A stretch of DNA of 64,000 nt from Azospirillum sp. OGB3 (GCF_014192915.1 NZ_JACHYN010000002.1:434001-498000); one strand, 5' to 3'; counted from the first letter of the stretch, positions 48,188-56,899 are shown. The notes: generated by a model not told the origin, from the letters alone. Translations and numbers: made by a program.

Positions 48188-49732
48188 TCACGCCACGCCG
48201 AGGCGGCTCAGCGTCGGCAGGCGCTGGCGGGTGAAGCGGTCGAACCGGGCGCGCAGCTCCGCCATATTCGCCTCCTCCCCTTCGAGCCGCGCGCCGTCGC
48301 GCGACAGGGCGAGCCCATCCGCCGACAGCGCTTCCCAGGCGGTCGCCGCGGGGTCGGCGCCGGTGCGCCGGGCCAGCAGGAACAGCGCCTCCAGCCGCGA
48401 CAGGGCGACGCCGGAGCCGAGAACGGGCGACGCCAGCGTGTCCAGCGTGTCGTCGCGGCGGTTGCGCTCCAGGATGGCGGCGTTGAAGCGGTCGGCCTGC
48501 AGAGCGCGCGCCGCTTGGCCAGCCTCGGGCAGGGCGGGCGCCGTCAGGGCGAGGCTGGTCAAAATCATCAGAGCGCGCAGCACAGCCTCCTCGCCGTGGC
48601 GGGCCAGGGCGGGCAGGGTGGCCAGCTCGGCCAGCGTCGGCGTGCCGGCGGCCAGCGCCTCGGCGAGCGGGCCGTGCAGATCCTGGGGCAGGGGCACGCG
48701 TCCGACCGGGGCCAGCACCACCTCCGGCAGATCGTCGGGCGGCACCAGAAGGGCGAAGCGGGTGGCGCGAAGCCGGTCCCGCCGCTCCGCCGTGGTCAGC
48801 CGCTCCGCCCCCTTCACGAACAGGTCGCGGCGGAAGGCGCGGTTGGTCAGCAGGTCGCGCAAGGTCTCGCGGTAGGCCGGGTCGCGCGCCTCGGCCAGCA
48901 GGGGCAGGGCGTCCGGCGGCAGGGACAGCTCGTCCATCTGCTCCATCGGGACGGCGGGGCCGGCGAAGTCCAGCTTGGCTGCGGCCAGCTCGCGCGCCAC
49001 GTCGGCGTGGTAGAAAGCGGTCCAGTCGCGGTTCAGATACTCGTGGGCGATGTAGTTGGGCGACTTGCGTTTCAGCGAATCCAGCCGCGCCGGCAGCGCG
49101 TCCGCCTGGGCGAACGAGCCGGCGTTCAGGGCCGTCAGGCGGCTGGCGAAGGCCACGGCCTCCTCGATCCGTTCCGGCAGCGGGCCGGTGCGGTCGGCGC
49201 AATGCTCGACCAGGACGCGGCGCAGCGGCATGTAGGCGAGCGTGCCGGGCAGGGCGTTGTAGCTGACGAAGACCAGTCCGCCGGGCTTCAGCCGACGCTT
49301 CAGCATCTCGACCAGGATCGCCCGGTTTTCCGCGCTGACCCACGACCAGACGCCGTGCAGCGTCACGACGTCCAGATCCTTGCCCCCGCCCTGGGCGTAG
49401 TCGGCGAAGCTCTCCTCCAGGAAGGCGGCGTTGCCCAGTCCGGCCTCGGCGGCGAGGCGCTGGGCGCCGGCGATGTGGCCGGGGTTGAAGTCCACTGCCT
49501 CGAATCGGGCGCCGGGATGGCAGCCGGCCAGGACGGCGCTGCTCACCCCATGGCCGCAGCCGATCTCCGCGCAGGTGAAGAACCCGGCGGGGTCCATCGG
49601 GGGCCGCCAGCCGCGCAGGGTCAGCGCGAAGGACAGCAGCGCCGGCGACAGTTCCCGGTAGAAGGCATGGATGTAGCCGATCCCGCCCACATAGCCCTCG
49701 GTCCAGCCCTGCATCGTCTCCACTCCTTCCAT
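48188..49732 (-). CDS. SAM-dependent methyltransferase with regulatory domain
   Basis: 514 residues. The N-terminal Rossmann part has the SAM motif I CAEIGCGHGVSSAVLAGCHP, motif II-like FEAVDFNPGHIAGAQRLAAE, and a LDVVTLHGVWSWVSAENRAI acceptor segment. From ~210 a methyltransferase regulatory domain (KRKSPNYIAHEYLNRDWTAF) and a helical C-terminus follow. In other bacteria such proteins lie next to polysaccharide or protein-modification genes; the target is unknown. ATG 49714 is an alternative start (MQGWTEGYVGG). Confidence 0.85.
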   Translation of the reverse strand: MEGVETMQGWTEGYVGGIGYIHAFYRELSPALLSFALTLRGWRPPMDPAGFFTCAEIGCGHGVSSAVLAGCHPGARFEAVDFNPGHIAGAQRLAAEAGLGNAAFLEESFADYAQGGGKDLDVVTLHGVWSWVSAENRAILVEMLKRRLKPGGLVFVSYNALPGTLAYMPLRRVLVEHCADRTGPLPERIEEAVAFASRLTALNAGSFAQADALPARLDSLKRKSPNYIAHEYLNRDWTAFYHADVARELAAAKLDFAGPAVPMEQMDELSLPPDALPLLAEARDPAYRETLRDLLTNRAFRRDLFVKGAERLTTAERRDRLRATRFALLVPPDDLPEVVLAPVGRVPLPQDLHGPLAEALAAGTPTLAELATLPALARHGEEAVLRALMILTSLALTAPALPEAGQAARALQADRFNAAILERNRRDDTLDTLASPVLGSGVALSRLEALFLLARRTGADPAATAWEALSADGLALSRDGARLEGEEANMAELRARFDRFTRQRLPTLSRLGVA

Positions 49733-49850
49733 CCGCCGCGAAAGGGTGATAGCGCCGGGCTTGGCGGCCTGTCAAAGAAGGCGGTTATGAACGGTGAATG
49801 CGGAGCCGGAATGAGCCCCGCAAAAAAATTCGATCCTATCCATTTTGGTA

Positions 49851-49879
49851 TCGACAAGCCCCGGACCCTTCGCTATAAA
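49851..49879 (+). promoter_or_regulatory. sigma-70 promoter of the tRNA-Lys pair
   Basis: TCGACA (49851-49856), exactly 17 bases, TATAAA (49874-49879); 5 of 6 in each box. Confidence 0.8.
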
Positions 49880-49994
49880 CCGCGCCACACCGGCCGGGAC
49901 GACGGCTTGGCCGGACAGGAACCCTAGTCGATACGGTCAGGCACCCCCTGACGCAGAGACGAAGGCTTCGGTGCCGGTGTGAACGATAAGTGAT

Positions 49995-50070
<76 letters not shown>

Positions 50071-50145
50071 TCACTTGCCGGATCGAAAGGGATCGTTCCC
50101 AGGACCCTTTCATGCCGCCGGGTGTTTCGACGTCCGGATGGGAAT

Positions 50146-50221
<76 letters not shown>

Positions 50222-50250
50222 TTCCCTAAGATCGGTATGACAGCGACGCA

Positions 50251-50284
50251 CACAAAAGGGCTGCCCTCGGGCGGCCCTTTGTGC
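50251..50284. terminator. bidirectional terminator after the tRNA-Lys pair
   Basis: CACAAAAGGGC(T)GCC pairs with GGC(G)GCCCTTTTGTG, serving the tRNAs and the converging MaoC-like gene. Confidence 0.88.
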
Positions 50285-50306
50285 GTTTGGGGCTCCGGGT
50301 GCGCGA

Positions 50307-50762
50307 TCATGCCTGATTGGCGCCTGGGCGGCGGGGGACGAGCAGGTTCGCGGTCATCTGCTGCACGGTCTCTCCGTCCTGGTTGAGCGTGGTGGTGCGC
50401 ACGCGGGCAATGCCGCGGTCGGGACGCTTGCCCGACACGCGGACCTCCAGGATCTCGCTCTCGATGCGCAGCACGTCGCCGGGGCGGGTGGGCTTGGGCC
50501 AGCGGATATCCTCCACCCCCATCCCGACGAAGCCGCCGGCGAGCGCGCCGTTCCCTGTGACGATCATCCGCATGGTCAGTCCGGCGGTGTGCCAGCCGCT
50601 CGCCGCCAGCCCGCCAAAGACGCTGTCCCGGGCCGCCTCGGGGTCGAGGTGGAAGGGCTGCGGGTCGAACTGGCGAGCGAAGGCGACGATGTCCTCCTCC
50701 GTCACAGTGACCGGGCCGCCGGTGAAGCGGTCGCCGGGGGTCAGATCGTCAAGATAGCGCAT
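50307..50762 (-). CDS. MaoC-family hot-dog dehydratase/hydratase
   Basis: 151 residues from ATG 50762 (MRYLDDLTPGDRFTGGPVTV). Hot-dog motif ITEEDIVAFARQFDPQPFHL-like (TEEDIVAFARQFDPQPFHLD) with the hydratase Asp/His pair, then GLAASGWHTAGLTMRMIV and GVEDIRWPKPTRPGDVLRIE. Members hydrate enoyl-CoA (R-specific) in fatty-acid or PHB metabolism; substrate here unknown. Confidence 0.9.
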   Translation of the reverse strand: MRYLDDLTPGDRFTGGPVTVTEEDIVAFARQFDPQPFHLDPEAARDSVFGGLAASGWHTAGLTMRMIVTGNGALAGGFVGMGVEDIRWPKPTRPGDVLRIESEILEVRVSGKRPDRGIARVRTTTLNQDGETVQQMTANLLVPRRPGANQA

Positions 50763-50947
50763 GGGGCTGTGAACTCCCGTCACGGGTTGCCTGGTCGCAA
50801 TGCGTTAACCTCTGCAAGGCGGGAACGAAAGCGATACCTGCCACGCAAAAATTGCAAAGCTGTCGGGACGCAAAATGTCGGCACCGGAATCGCCCGCCGG
50901 GCATGGACCAACCCACACAACCGCGGGCCAACCCACAAAACAACGAC

Positions 50948-50968
50948 GCCGCAGGGCGGGCCTGCGGC
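50948..50968 (-). terminator. probable terminator of sciP
   Basis: GCCGCAGG and CCTGCGGC pair around a GCCCG loop; minus-strand downstream bases TCGTTGTTTTG are T-rich but interrupted. The rest of 50763-51002 shows no convincing coding frame. Confidence 0.5.
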
Positions 50969-51002
50969 GGTCTGGTCCGGTCGGACGGAGCGTGAGTGTC
51001 GC

Positions 51003-51347
51003 CTATTCGGCGGCGGTGCTGGCCATGCGGCTGCGCACGGACGGCGGCGGCTGGTTCCCACGATAGTCCTGCAACCGCGTGGCGCGCAGGCCCCGCATGC
51101 CGTGGCTGTCGATCAGCCGCTGCCAGGACAGGAACTCCTCCACGGACAGGGTGTAGCGGCGGCACGCCTCCTCAAGGCTGATCAGCCCCGAACGCACGCC
51201 GGCCACAACCTCCGCCTTGCGCCGCATCACCCAGCGCTTGGTGTCCGGAGGGGGAAGATCATTTTCTGTCATCGGCCGTCCTGCTGGACCGATGACCGAC
51301 GCTCCACTGGAGCCATCGTCGCTCATTTCAAGCTCGCGAGATGACAT
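51003..51347 (-). CDS. sciP: CtrA inhibitor SciP (DUF1153)
   Basis: 114 residues from ATG 51347, 9 bases after GGTGGAG; ATG 51365 and 51323 are alternatives. It shows the DUF1153 core VIGPAGRPMTENDLPPPDTK, RWVMRRKAEVVAGVRSGLIS and LEEACRRYTLSVEEFLSWQR, a helix-turn-helix region. In Caulobacter SciP accumulates late in the cell cycle, binds CtrA at promoters and blocks activation of CtrA targets, including flagellar genes. Here it is next to flgD, and CtrA-like TTAA half-sites lie just upstream, consistent with the CtrA-SciP feedback known there. Confidence 0.9.
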   Translation of the reverse strand: MSSRELEMSDDGSSGASVIGPAGRPMTENDLPPPDTKRWVMRRKAEVVAGVRSGLISLEEACRRYTLSVEEFLSWQRLIDSHGMRGLRATRLQDYRGNQPPPSVRSRMASTAAE

Positions 51348-51410
51348 GCGCGGACGCTCCACCATCAGCAGTGTATTCCACGATTTGGTGGTAATCTACC
51401 CCTTCTCCGC

Positions 51411-51446
51411 TTAACAAAAGCCTAAACGATAGGGTTAATGTTTTAA
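51411..51446. promoter_or_regulatory. CtrA-like binding region upstream of sciP
   Basis: TTAA at 51411, seven bases, CTAAAC at 51422 (consensus TTAA-N7-TTAAC, one mismatch), then further TTAA words at 51435 and 51443 in an AT-rich stretch 65-100 bases upstream of sciP. Confidence 0.55.
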
Positions 51447-51540
51447 GCATAAAAGGCATGGCGCATAGGTCCATTCGGACCCCTGCCCATGCCTTCGACC
51501 ATGCGTCTGGACGACGCCTATGAGGGTGAGGGCGTGGCCC

Positions 51541-52269
51541 TCAGAACACCTTGCTGAGTTTCGACAGCGGAACCTCGACGCTGCCCACGGAGACCACCGT
51601 CTCGCCCTCCTTGTTGGACCCGATGCCGCTGACCGTGCCGAAGGTGAAGGGGGTCGCCTTGATGATGTCGTCCTTCTTCTCGGACACCGGGGCGATGTTC
51701 AGGCGGTACTGGCCCGGCTGGACGGCGTTCCCGCCGTCGTCCTTGAAGTCCCAGTTCACGACATGCTTGGTGCCGGCGGTGGTCTCGCCGGTCATCGACC
51801 GGACGACGCGGTTCTTGCTGTCCAGGATGTCCACCCGCACCGACTTGGCGGACTTCTCCAGCTCGTAGGCCAGCGGGGCCGCCGTCATGCCCTGGGTGTA
51901 GTCGAAGCTGTCGCCCTCGAAGGTGACGGTCCGGCCCAGATAGGCGAGGTTGGTCGAGTTGGTCGAGGCGTTCTGCAGCTTCAGCAGCTTGTCCAGGCGG
52001 CTGTTGGTCCCGATGTTCTGCTCCACGTTCGCGAAGTCGACCAGCTGCTTGGTCATGTCGTTCGTGTCCATGGGCTTCAGCGGGTCCTGGTTCTGCATCT
52101 GCGTGGTCAGCAGCTTCAGGAAATGTTCGAAATTGTCGCCCAGCCCCTTCACCGCGGTATCGAGCTTCTGCTCGTCGGCGGTCTTGGTGGTCTTGGTGGA
52201 GGTGTCCGTCTTCGTCTTGGTCTGGTTCAGGTTCCAGCTGCTGCCGTAATCGGTGTTGGTGGTGGCCAT
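51541..52269 (-). CDS. flgD: flagellar hook-capping protein FlgD
   Basis: 242 residues. N-terminal conserved block NFEHFLKLLTTQMQNQDPLK, PMDTNDMTKQLVDFANVEQN, then the FLN-like and Tudor-like C-terminal domains (GQYRLNIAPVSEKK). It caps the growing hook during assembly. It follows fliK by 40 bases on the same strand. Confidence 0.95.
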   Translation of the reverse strand: MATTNTDYGSSWNLNQTKTKTDTSTKTTKTADEQKLDTAVKGLGDNFEHFLKLLTTQMQNQDPLKPMDTNDMTKQLVDFANVEQNIGTNSRLDKLLKLQNASTNSTNLAYLGRTVTFEGDSFDYTQGMTAAPLAYELEKSAKSVRVDILDSKNRVVRSMTGETTAGTKHVVNWDFKDDGGNAVQPGQYRLNIAPVSEKKDDIIKATPFTFGTVSGIGSNKEGETVVSVGSVEVPLSKLSKVF

Positions 52270-52309
52270 GGTCGTGGTCCTTCGCTGGAATGGCTGCGGC
52301 TGGTCTGAG

Positions 52310-54328
52310 TCAGGCTTGGATGTCGACGCGGCCCGGGGCCAGCGTCAGGGTGTAGGCGGCCTGCGCATCCTCCACCTCGCCGCTGCCGCCGCCGAAGCCG
52401 CGGCCCCGCCGGCCCGAGCCGCCCTGCCGCCCCGACTCCTGGAACGATTGGCCGCCTTCGCCGCGCAGGCTGAAGTTGAGGCTGTTGCTGTCCGCCTTCA
52501 GCCCAGCGTCTTGCAAAGCGCGTTCCAGATTGCGGCTGTCGCGTTGGAGAAGTTCGAGGGTCTGGGCCTTCTCCACGGCGACCGACGCGGTAACCCGGCC
52601 GTCCTGGCCGATCTCCAGCTTGATGTCGATGCGGCCCAGCTCTGCGGGGCGCAGGTTGATGGTGAACTGGTCGTTGCCGTCCAACACGTTCTTGCTGATG
52701 TGGACGGCCACCTGTTCCTGCACGCCCATCGGCAGACCGGCGGACCCGCGGGACGGGCGAAGCTGGGCGGTGGTCAAGCCCGTCTCCATCCCGCTCGCCG
52801 TGTGCACGCCTTCGATCCCGGCGAAAACCGGATGCGTCGGGGTGGTGGCGTGCGGGGAGCCGTCGCTCGGCGGCGGCGCGTCAGTGGCGGCCACGGCGGC
52901 GTTCAGGAACGCGCTTTGCCCGGCAGGCTTTGCCGGGTCGGCAACCGGTGCCTGGGGCGACGGCGGCTGGGCCAGGGACGCGGCGTTGCCGTTCGGGTCC
53001 GGGTTGCCGCGGTTGCCGGCGTTGGCGCCCGCATCGCCCTCGGCTCCGGTCCGGGTCGTACCCTTGGCCTTGGCCGCGGCGAGGTCGGCCGGGGATTGCG
53101 GCAGCGGCGCGCTGTCCTCGTTCGGCAGGTCGGCAACGGACAGGGCACCGGCGGACAGTGCGTCGGCGGCCGTCGCCGGCTTGTCCTTGGCAGTGGCGTC
53201 CTTCGGCTCGGCGTGGGGCGTCGGCACCTCGTCCTGCGGACCGCCCGGCGGGACGGTTTGGGCCGGCACCGCGTCCGCCGGCGTCGGGGGCGCTTCCGCA
53301 ACCGGCTTCGCCGCGGCGGCGGCCTTCACGGACTCGTCGGCGGCGGCTTTGGTCTTGCCGTCCGGATGCGGAGCGCCTGCGGCCAGGGCGGCGGCCAAAG
53401 CGGCCTCGGCGGCAGGGTCACCGGCCAAAGGGGCCTTCTCGCCATCCGGAACCGAAGCGTCGGGTGGCGTCGTCGCGGCGGTCGCCTCGACCGTGCCATC
53501 CTCCGCCGTCCCCTTGGCCTCACCATCCGGCTCTCCGATGGCCACCGGGGCGATGGCCAGCGCCAGGGCGGCTTCACGGTCGGTCAGGACGGCGGACCGG
53601 TCGGTGGTGACCAACTCCACGGTGGTCTCGGTCACCGTGACGGTCAGGTCGAGAATCACCGCCTCGCCGGACCCGTCTTCGGTGGCCTGATCACCGGAGC
53701 CGTCCTGCGCGCCATCGTCGCCCAACACGCCGTTGATCTCGTCCGGCAAGGGCTTCCCGTCCGTGTCGGTCGGAAGGCTGATGCCGGTGGGCGAGGGCTT
53801 GGCGGCATCGTCCGGCACCGCCTTGGCGTTTCCGGCCTTCGCGTCCTTGGCTGCGGCGTGAGCCGCGGCGGCGGCGTTCCGCCGTTCGGTGCGCGTCGCG
53901 TGGGCGGAGTCGCCGGCCTTGGCCGCGTCGGACGCTTGGGCGTCCCTCCGCTCGGCGGTGCGCTGGGCGTCGTCCTTGCGGGCGGCACGGGAATCGGCTT
54001 GTGCCGTGGCTTCGGAGGTTTGGCGCGGCTTGGCGGGTTCCGCGCGGATCGGGTCGGGGCGGGAGGGCGCGCTGCGTTCCGCGGCCTTGCGGTCGGCGGC
54101 CCGATCGGCTGCAGCTCGGTCGGCCGCGTTCGCCGCAGCGTTGCGCCGATCCTGGGCCGTGGCCTCCGCCTGGGCTTGGTCGCGCTTGCGGGTGGCGGCC
54201 TCGCCGATCAGCCGATCCATCATGGAGGCGAACTTGTCGCTTCGCGGGGCCGTGTTCTGGCTGGACGAGGTCTGGCCCCGGACCAGGCTTTCGAACGCGG
54301 AGGGCGCGGTGTTCGTTTGGATGGCCAT
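52310..54328 (-). CDS. fliK: flagellar hook-length control protein FliK
   Basis: 672 residues, long for FliK (~400 in E. coli). The first ~530 residues are low-complexity, Ala/Asp/Pro/Lys-rich (ruler-like, no Cys). The conserved C-terminal domain (Flg_hook) is clear: LRPAELGRIDIKLEIGQDGR, VTASVAVEKAQTLELLQRDS and RNLERALQDAGLKADSNSLN. It measures the hook and switches export specificity. A sigma-54-like promoter lies 40 bases upstream; flgD follows in the same operon. Confidence 0.93.
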   Translation of the reverse strand: MAIQTNTAPSAFESLVRGQTSSSQNTAPRSDKFASMMDRLIGEAATRKRDQAQAEATAQDRRNAAANAADRAAADRAADRKAAERSAPSRPDPIRAEPAKPRQTSEATAQADSRAARKDDAQRTAERRDAQASDAAKAGDSAHATRTERRNAAAAAHAAAKDAKAGNAKAVPDDAAKPSPTGISLPTDTDGKPLPDEINGVLGDDGAQDGSGDQATEDGSGEAVILDLTVTVTETTVELVTTDRSAVLTDREAALALAIAPVAIGEPDGEAKGTAEDGTVEATAATTPPDASVPDGEKAPLAGDPAAEAALAAALAAGAPHPDGKTKAAADESVKAAAAAKPVAEAPPTPADAVPAQTVPPGGPQDEVPTPHAEPKDATAKDKPATAADALSAGALSVADLPNEDSAPLPQSPADLAAAKAKGTTRTGAEGDAGANAGNRGNPDPNGNAASLAQPPSPQAPVADPAKPAGQSAFLNAAVAATDAPPPSDGSPHATTPTHPVFAGIEGVHTASGMETGLTTAQLRPSRGSAGLPMGVQEQVAVHISKNVLDGNDQFTINLRPAELGRIDIKLEIGQDGRVTASVAVEKAQTLELLQRDSRNLERALQDAGLKADSNSLNFSLRGEGGQSFQESGRQGGSGRRGRGFGGGSGEVEDAQAAYTLTLAPGRVDIQA

Positions 54329-54369
54329 GGAACGGGTTCCCCGAAGCGGACAGGTGCACCCCGTGGAGA

Positions 54370-54386
54370 AGCAACTAACGGGCCAG
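54370..54386 (-). promoter_or_regulatory. sigma-54 promoter upstream of fliK
   Basis: Minus strand CTGGCCCGTTAGTTGCT: -24 GG and -12 GC separated by exactly 10 bases, close to the consensus TGGCACG-N4-TTGCW. A start near 54358 fits the fliK ATG at 54328. Confidence 0.8.
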
Positions 54387-54498
54387 TTTCAGGCCGGCGC
54401 CGGCTTGGTCCTCCATGGCCGCGCGCCCGGCAGTTCCGTCCGCCGGGCGGCAAATTCCGCCGGGTGGCCGGCGCTTCTTGCCGGACCCGGCAACGCCG

Positions 54499-54524
54499 AA
54501 GGGCCGCCCGGTGGGACGGCCCTT
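54499..54524 (-). terminator. terminator-like hairpin after the flgI operon
   Basis: AAGGGCCG and CGGCCCTT form a stem with inner TCC/GGG pairs, 45 bases past the flbY-like gene. No clean T-run follows, so efficiency is uncertain. Confidence 0.5.
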
Positions 54525-54568
54525 GCTGTGGTTTCCGGTGATGCCGGCGGAGGGGTCAGAGCCGGGGG

Positions 54569-55084
54569 TCAGAGCCGGGTGTTCAGCGTCGCGGAGGTGG
54601 ACGGCCCGTGGCTCGGCGTGACGTAGGTCGCGCGCGGCGGAACCGGGGCGGTGCCGTAGGCGGGGGTGGTGGTCTGCCGGGCGCGGTTGATGGCGCCGAC
54701 CACGGTGTCCACCAGGATCTTCTGCGCCGCGCTGTTCCGCCGAAGCGCGTCGGCGTTGGCGGCGGACGCCTCGTACAGGCCGCGCGTGGCCTCGCGCAAC
54801 GCGGCCTTGGCCTCGTCGGGCAGGGCGGCCATGCCCTCGCGGTCCACGCGCAGCAGGCGCGACACCTCTTCGTAGACCAGCATCATCGGCTGCTTCTCGC
54901 GCCCCAGCCGGGCCAGCTCGGCGCTGGTGCAGTGCCGCATCACGGCTTCGGTCTCGCGCGCCAGATGGACGCTCAGCCGGTTCATCAACTCGACCAGAGC
55001 GGCGGCGCGTTCCTCCGCGTTCTTGGGCAGATTGGCGGCGGGAGCCTTGGACGGCTGCGGGAAACGGACGTCGACCTTATCCAT
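54569..55084 (-). CDS. FlgN/FlbY-like flagellar export chaperone (probable)
   Basis: 171 residues, mostly alpha-helical: ERAAALVELMNRLSVHLARE, EAVMRHCTSAELARLGREKQ, MLVYEEVSRLLRVDREGMAA, a FlgN-like coiled bundle, then a Pro/Thr-rich tail. It overlaps the flgJ stop by 8 bases. In Caulobacter the same position after flgI-cheL is held by flbY, so by position it is the flbY/FlgN homologue. Chaperone function for hook-associated proteins is inferred. Confidence 0.7.
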   Translation of the reverse strand: MDKVDVRFPQPSKAPAANLPKNAEERAAALVELMNRLSVHLARETEAVMRHCTSAELARLGREKQPMMLVYEEVSRLLRVDREGMAALPDEAKAALREATRGLYEASAANADALRRNSAAQKILVDTVVGAINRARQTTTPAYGTAPVPPRATYVTPSHGPSTSATLNTRL

Positions 55085-55484
55085 GGTTGCCCTCCTGTGC
55101 GCGCAGAAGCTCGCGGTAAACCTGATCGGCGATGCCGAACCCGCCGCTGCGGGACACCTGCTTGCCGTATTCGTTGGTCAGCATGGAGCGGAACATCTCC
55201 TCCGCATGGCCGCCGCCGAAGGTCTGGTCCACTTCGATCCCGTCGAACATGTGGCCGAGCATCTGGGAGACGAAGACGCTCTCGAACTCGTTGGCGGACT
55301 GGCGGATCTTGGCGCGGATCGCCGGGTCCACCTTGCTCTCCGCGCTTTTGGGATCGACCAGATCGGTCCGCACCGCCGTCCGGACGCCCGTCTGGCCGTT
55401 GCCCAAACCGTTGCCCTGGGCGCGCTCGGCGGCCGCAGGCAGGCGCGGCGGCGGAAGACCGGGAAGGGAAAGCGTCGTATCCAT
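55077..55484 (-). CDS. flgJ: rod-binding protein FlgJ, N-terminal-only form (CheL-like)
   Basis: 135 residues. It holds the rod-binding domain only: IRQSANEFESVFVSQMLGHM, FGGGHAEEMFRSMLTNEYGK and GGFGIADQVYRELLRAQEG. The muramidase domain of enterobacterial FlgJ is absent, as in Caulobacter CheL. Start overlaps the flgI stop by one base. Confidence 0.9.
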   Translation of the reverse strand: MDTTLSLPGLPPPRLPAAAERAQGNGLGNGQTGVRTAVRTDLVDPKSAESKVDPAIRAKIRQSANEFESVFVSQMLGHMFDGIEVDQTFGGGHAEEMFRSMLTNEYGKQVSRSGGFGIADQVYRELLRAQEGNHG

Positions 55485-56647
55485 CAGATCACCTCGATCT
55501 CCGCCTGCAGGGCTCCGGCGGCCTTGATCGACTGAAGGATGGCGATCATGTCCCGGGGACCCACGCCAAGCGCATTCAAGGATTGTACCAACTCCTGGAG
55601 CGTCACCCCGGAATTCATCACGGCGAGGCGGTTGTTCGACTGATCGTCCACTTGGATGTCGGTGCGCGGCACCACGGCGGTCTGGCCCTGGCTGAAGGGG
55701 CCGGGCTGGCTGACCTGCGGCGTCTCGGTGACGCGGATCGTCAGGTTGCCCTGAGCGATGGCGACGGTGGAGATGCGGACGTTCTCACCCATCACGATCA
55801 CGCCGGACTTCTCGTCGACCACCACGCGGGCGACCTGGTCGGGGGTGACGCGGAGCTGTTCGATCTCGGTGATCAAACCGACGATGTCGCCGCGCCGCGC
55901 CTCCGGCACGCTCAGCAGGACCGAGGACGGGTCGGTGGCCTGCGCGCGGTTGCCGCGAAGCTGGATGTTGATGGCGGTCGCCACGCGCTGGGCCGTGGTG
56001 AAGTCCGGGTTGCGCAGCGACAGGCGCAGCACCGGCAGTTCGGCCAGCGAGAACTGGATCTCGCGCTCGACGATGGCGCCCGAGGAGATGCGGCCCGAGG
56101 TCGGAACGCCCCGCGTCACGCTGGCCCCCTGGCCCTGGGCGGAGAATCCCGACACCGCGATCGGCCCCTGAGCCACGGCGTAGACCTCGCCGTCGGCGCC
56201 CAGCAGCGGGGTGACCAGCAGCGTGCCGCCGAGCAGGCTCTTCGAATCGCCCATCGCCGACACGGTGGCGTCGATGCGCGTGCCCTGGGCGGAGTAGGGC
56301 GGCAGGGTCGCCGTCACCATCACCGCCGCCACGTTCTTGGTGCGCAGGTTGGTGCCGCGGGTGTTGACGCCCATCCGCTCCAGCATGCCGACAAGGCTCT
56401 GCTCGGTGAAGGGCGAGTTGTTGAGGCTGTCGCCCGTGCCATTCAGGCCGACCACCAGGCCGTAGCCGATCAGCATGTTGTCGCGTACGCCCTCGACGTC
56501 CACGACATCCTTGATCCGCGCCGAGGAGGCCGCGGCCGGTCCCGACAGCGCGAGCAGCGCCGCAGCCAGGGCGGCCAGCATCGCGACCGCACGCAGCAGG
56601 ACGGCGGTGCGCGGCATGGTGGCACGGGGCAAGGCGGTGGCGGTCAT
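55484..56647 (-). CDS. flgI: flagellar P-ring protein FlgI
   Basis: 387 residues from ATG 56647 (GAGGAG ten bases upstream). Sec signal peptide (hydrophobic AVAMLAALAAALLALSGPAAA, then cleavage after ASA-like sites). Mature part: IKDVVDVEGVRDNMLIGYGL, VVGLNGTGDSLNNSPFTEQS and the C-terminal LNALGVGPRDMIAILQSIKA with AAGALQAEIEVI. It forms the periplasmic P-ring around the rod. A sigma-54-like promoter lies 35 bases upstream. Confidence 0.96.
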   Translation of the reverse strand: MTATALPRATMPRTAVLLRAVAMLAALAAALLALSGPAAASSARIKDVVDVEGVRDNMLIGYGLVVGLNGTGDSLNNSPFTEQSLVGMLERMGVNTRGTNLRTKNVAAVMVTATLPPYSAQGTRIDATVSAMGDSKSLLGGTLLVTPLLGADGEVYAVAQGPIAVSGFSAQGQGASVTRGVPTSGRISSGAIVEREIQFSLAELPVLRLSLRNPDFTTAQRVATAINIQLRGNRAQATDPSSVLLSVPEARRGDIVGLITEIEQLRVTPDQVARVVVDEKSGVIVMGENVRISTVAIAQGNLTIRVTETPQVSQPGPFSQGQTAVVPRTDIQVDDQSNNRLAVMNSGVTLQELVQSLNALGVGPRDMIAILQSIKAAGALQAEIEVI

Positions 56648-56681
56648 GGCGGGGACACTCCTCAACGGCTGTCCCTTCCCA

Positions 56682-56698
56682 TACAAACGGCGTGCCAG
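56682..56698 (-). promoter_or_regulatory. sigma-54-like promoter upstream of flgI
   Basis: Minus strand CTGGCACGCCGTTTGTA: the -24 TGGCACG is perfect, the -12 reads TTGTA instead of TTGCA. Confidence 0.7.
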
Positions 56699-56805
56699 AG
56701 CCGCGGATGGCAGGCAAAGCGCAGGATCGGCAAGGGGAAGCGGCGGCGCCGGATGAAAAGGCCGGAAATTGGCACCGCGTCCGACCGCTTTATGTCACGG
56801 AAGCG

Positions 56806-56831
56806 GGGCAATTTTTGCCCGATTGCGGCAA
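56806..56831. promoter_or_regulatory. palindrome cluster in the flgI-fliX divergent region
   Basis: GGGCAA-TTT-TTGCCC (56806-56820) followed by TTGCC...GGCAA sharing one arm. It sits between the two divergent genes, 70 bases before fliX and ~110 bases upstream of the flgI sigma-54 site, so it may bind a FlbD-type activator. TTAA at 56841 is a CtrA-like half-site. Confidence 0.5.
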
Positions 56832-56899
56832 ACCTTGACCGGATGTTAAGGTGCTTCCATCTAGAGTATCGCGCTTTTCCGAAACCGGTTGCACGGAAC

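Noticed and set aside
50763-51002. Possible gene between the MaoC-like gene and sciP
   Set aside because: Frames there are Arg/Pro/Cys-rich with no start signal; only a terminator-like stem is supported.
52253-54541. A 762-codon Gly/Arg-rich plus-strand frame opposite fliK
   Set aside because: Antisense of the Ala/Pro-rich fliK; low-complexity composition and no homologous motif.
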